Below are positions 63,960 through 64,000 of a DNA stretch of 64,000 nucleotides, piece after piece (the stretch's first letter is position 1; each line of letters begins with the position of its first letter). Made by a program: the position numbers and the translations under genes. The notes beneath the pieces are model-generated. The model ran no database searches. It worked only from the letters and a program-made list of their open reading frames with translations, and was not told the origin of the DNA. The stretch comes from Cyanobium sp. WAJ14-Wanaka (GTDB lineage: Bacteria; Cyanobacteriota; Cyanobacteriia; PCC-6307; Cyanobiaceae). The stretch covers positions 1 to 64,000 of the forward strand of contig NZ_JAGQAZ010000003.1 of NCBI RefSeq assembly GCF_024345375.1, in the 5' to 3' direction.

Positions 63960-64000
63960 GTGGGAAGCCTGGGCTAGCAGCGCTCAAGCGCCAATGGCCG

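Overview
The window is chromosomal DNA of a picocyanobacterium of the Synechococcus/Cyanobium type. It carries cyanobacterial photosynthesis genes (petB, petD, psbB, psbT, psbM), a ctpA next to petBD, cyanobacterial minCDE, and a GC-rich, densely packed core with short gaps and many 1-4 bp gene overlaps. Species cannot be named from the sequence alone.

Layout. 1-8.6 kb is core: petBD (minus), divergent ctpA, an HD phosphohydrolase and minC in an overlapping run, then minD, minE, a small LuxR-type protein and tRNA-Thr(UGU). A three-gene minus-strand block (phospholipase D-like protein and a split chromate transporter) separates minC from minD. About 8.6-48.9 kb is accessory DNA that starts exactly at the 3' end of tRNA-Thr. 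The 3' half of that tRNA and its flank recur as direct repeats at 39.3 and 42.8 kb, and a degenerate T-arm fragment lies at 44.87 kb, as expected of serial integration at a tRNA attachment site. No integrase is visible. From 49.1 kb to the end is core again: tsaC, prmC, dprA, a hotdog thioesterase, a universal stress protein, psbM, a ferredoxin, psbB, psbT, nrdR, rpsA, a HAD phosphatase, metK, an FGGY sugar kinase, mscS with a binding lipoprotein, and a DUF2470 protein.

Inside the accessory region: (i) 9-22 kb is dominated by exported proteins, namely an orphan amino-acid-type binding protein, an AT-rich cassette of one small secreted protein plus three secreted beta-propellers, a Tat-exported polysaccharide deacetylase, HbpS/GlcG-like proteins, a secreted cupin, and a TolC/porin pair. 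(ii) 22.2-32.5 kb is a closely spaced 13-gene minus-strand run. It mixes an RsbW-like kinase and two RsbV-like STAS proteins with a glycogen debranching enzyme, an AGE-type epimerase, a DJ-1 protein, XapX, cupin, carboxymuconolactone decarboxylase, HbpS-like, SnoaL-like, sugar isomerase-like and epoxide-hydrolase-like proteins. (iii) 32.5-38.5 kb has an exported ABM-domain protein, a frameshifted GH13/CBM20 amylase, another secreted cupin, a dead flavin reductase, and an RsbU-like membrane phosphatase that completes a partner-switching set. (iv) 38.7-48.9 kb is a patchwork of pirin, L,D-transpeptidase-like protein, glycosyltransferase, PAP2, alpha-carbonic anhydrase, SMR exporter, toxin-antitoxin genes, prohibitin, Dps and gene remnants.

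The strongest candidate for an undescribed system is the partner-switch-linked carbohydrate/detoxification operon at 22-38 kb, with its repeated HbpS-like and cupin exported proteins. Also notable are a 16-bp perfect palindrome shared by the pirin and dps upstream regions, a metK leader with two mutually exclusive hairpins, and the split min locus.
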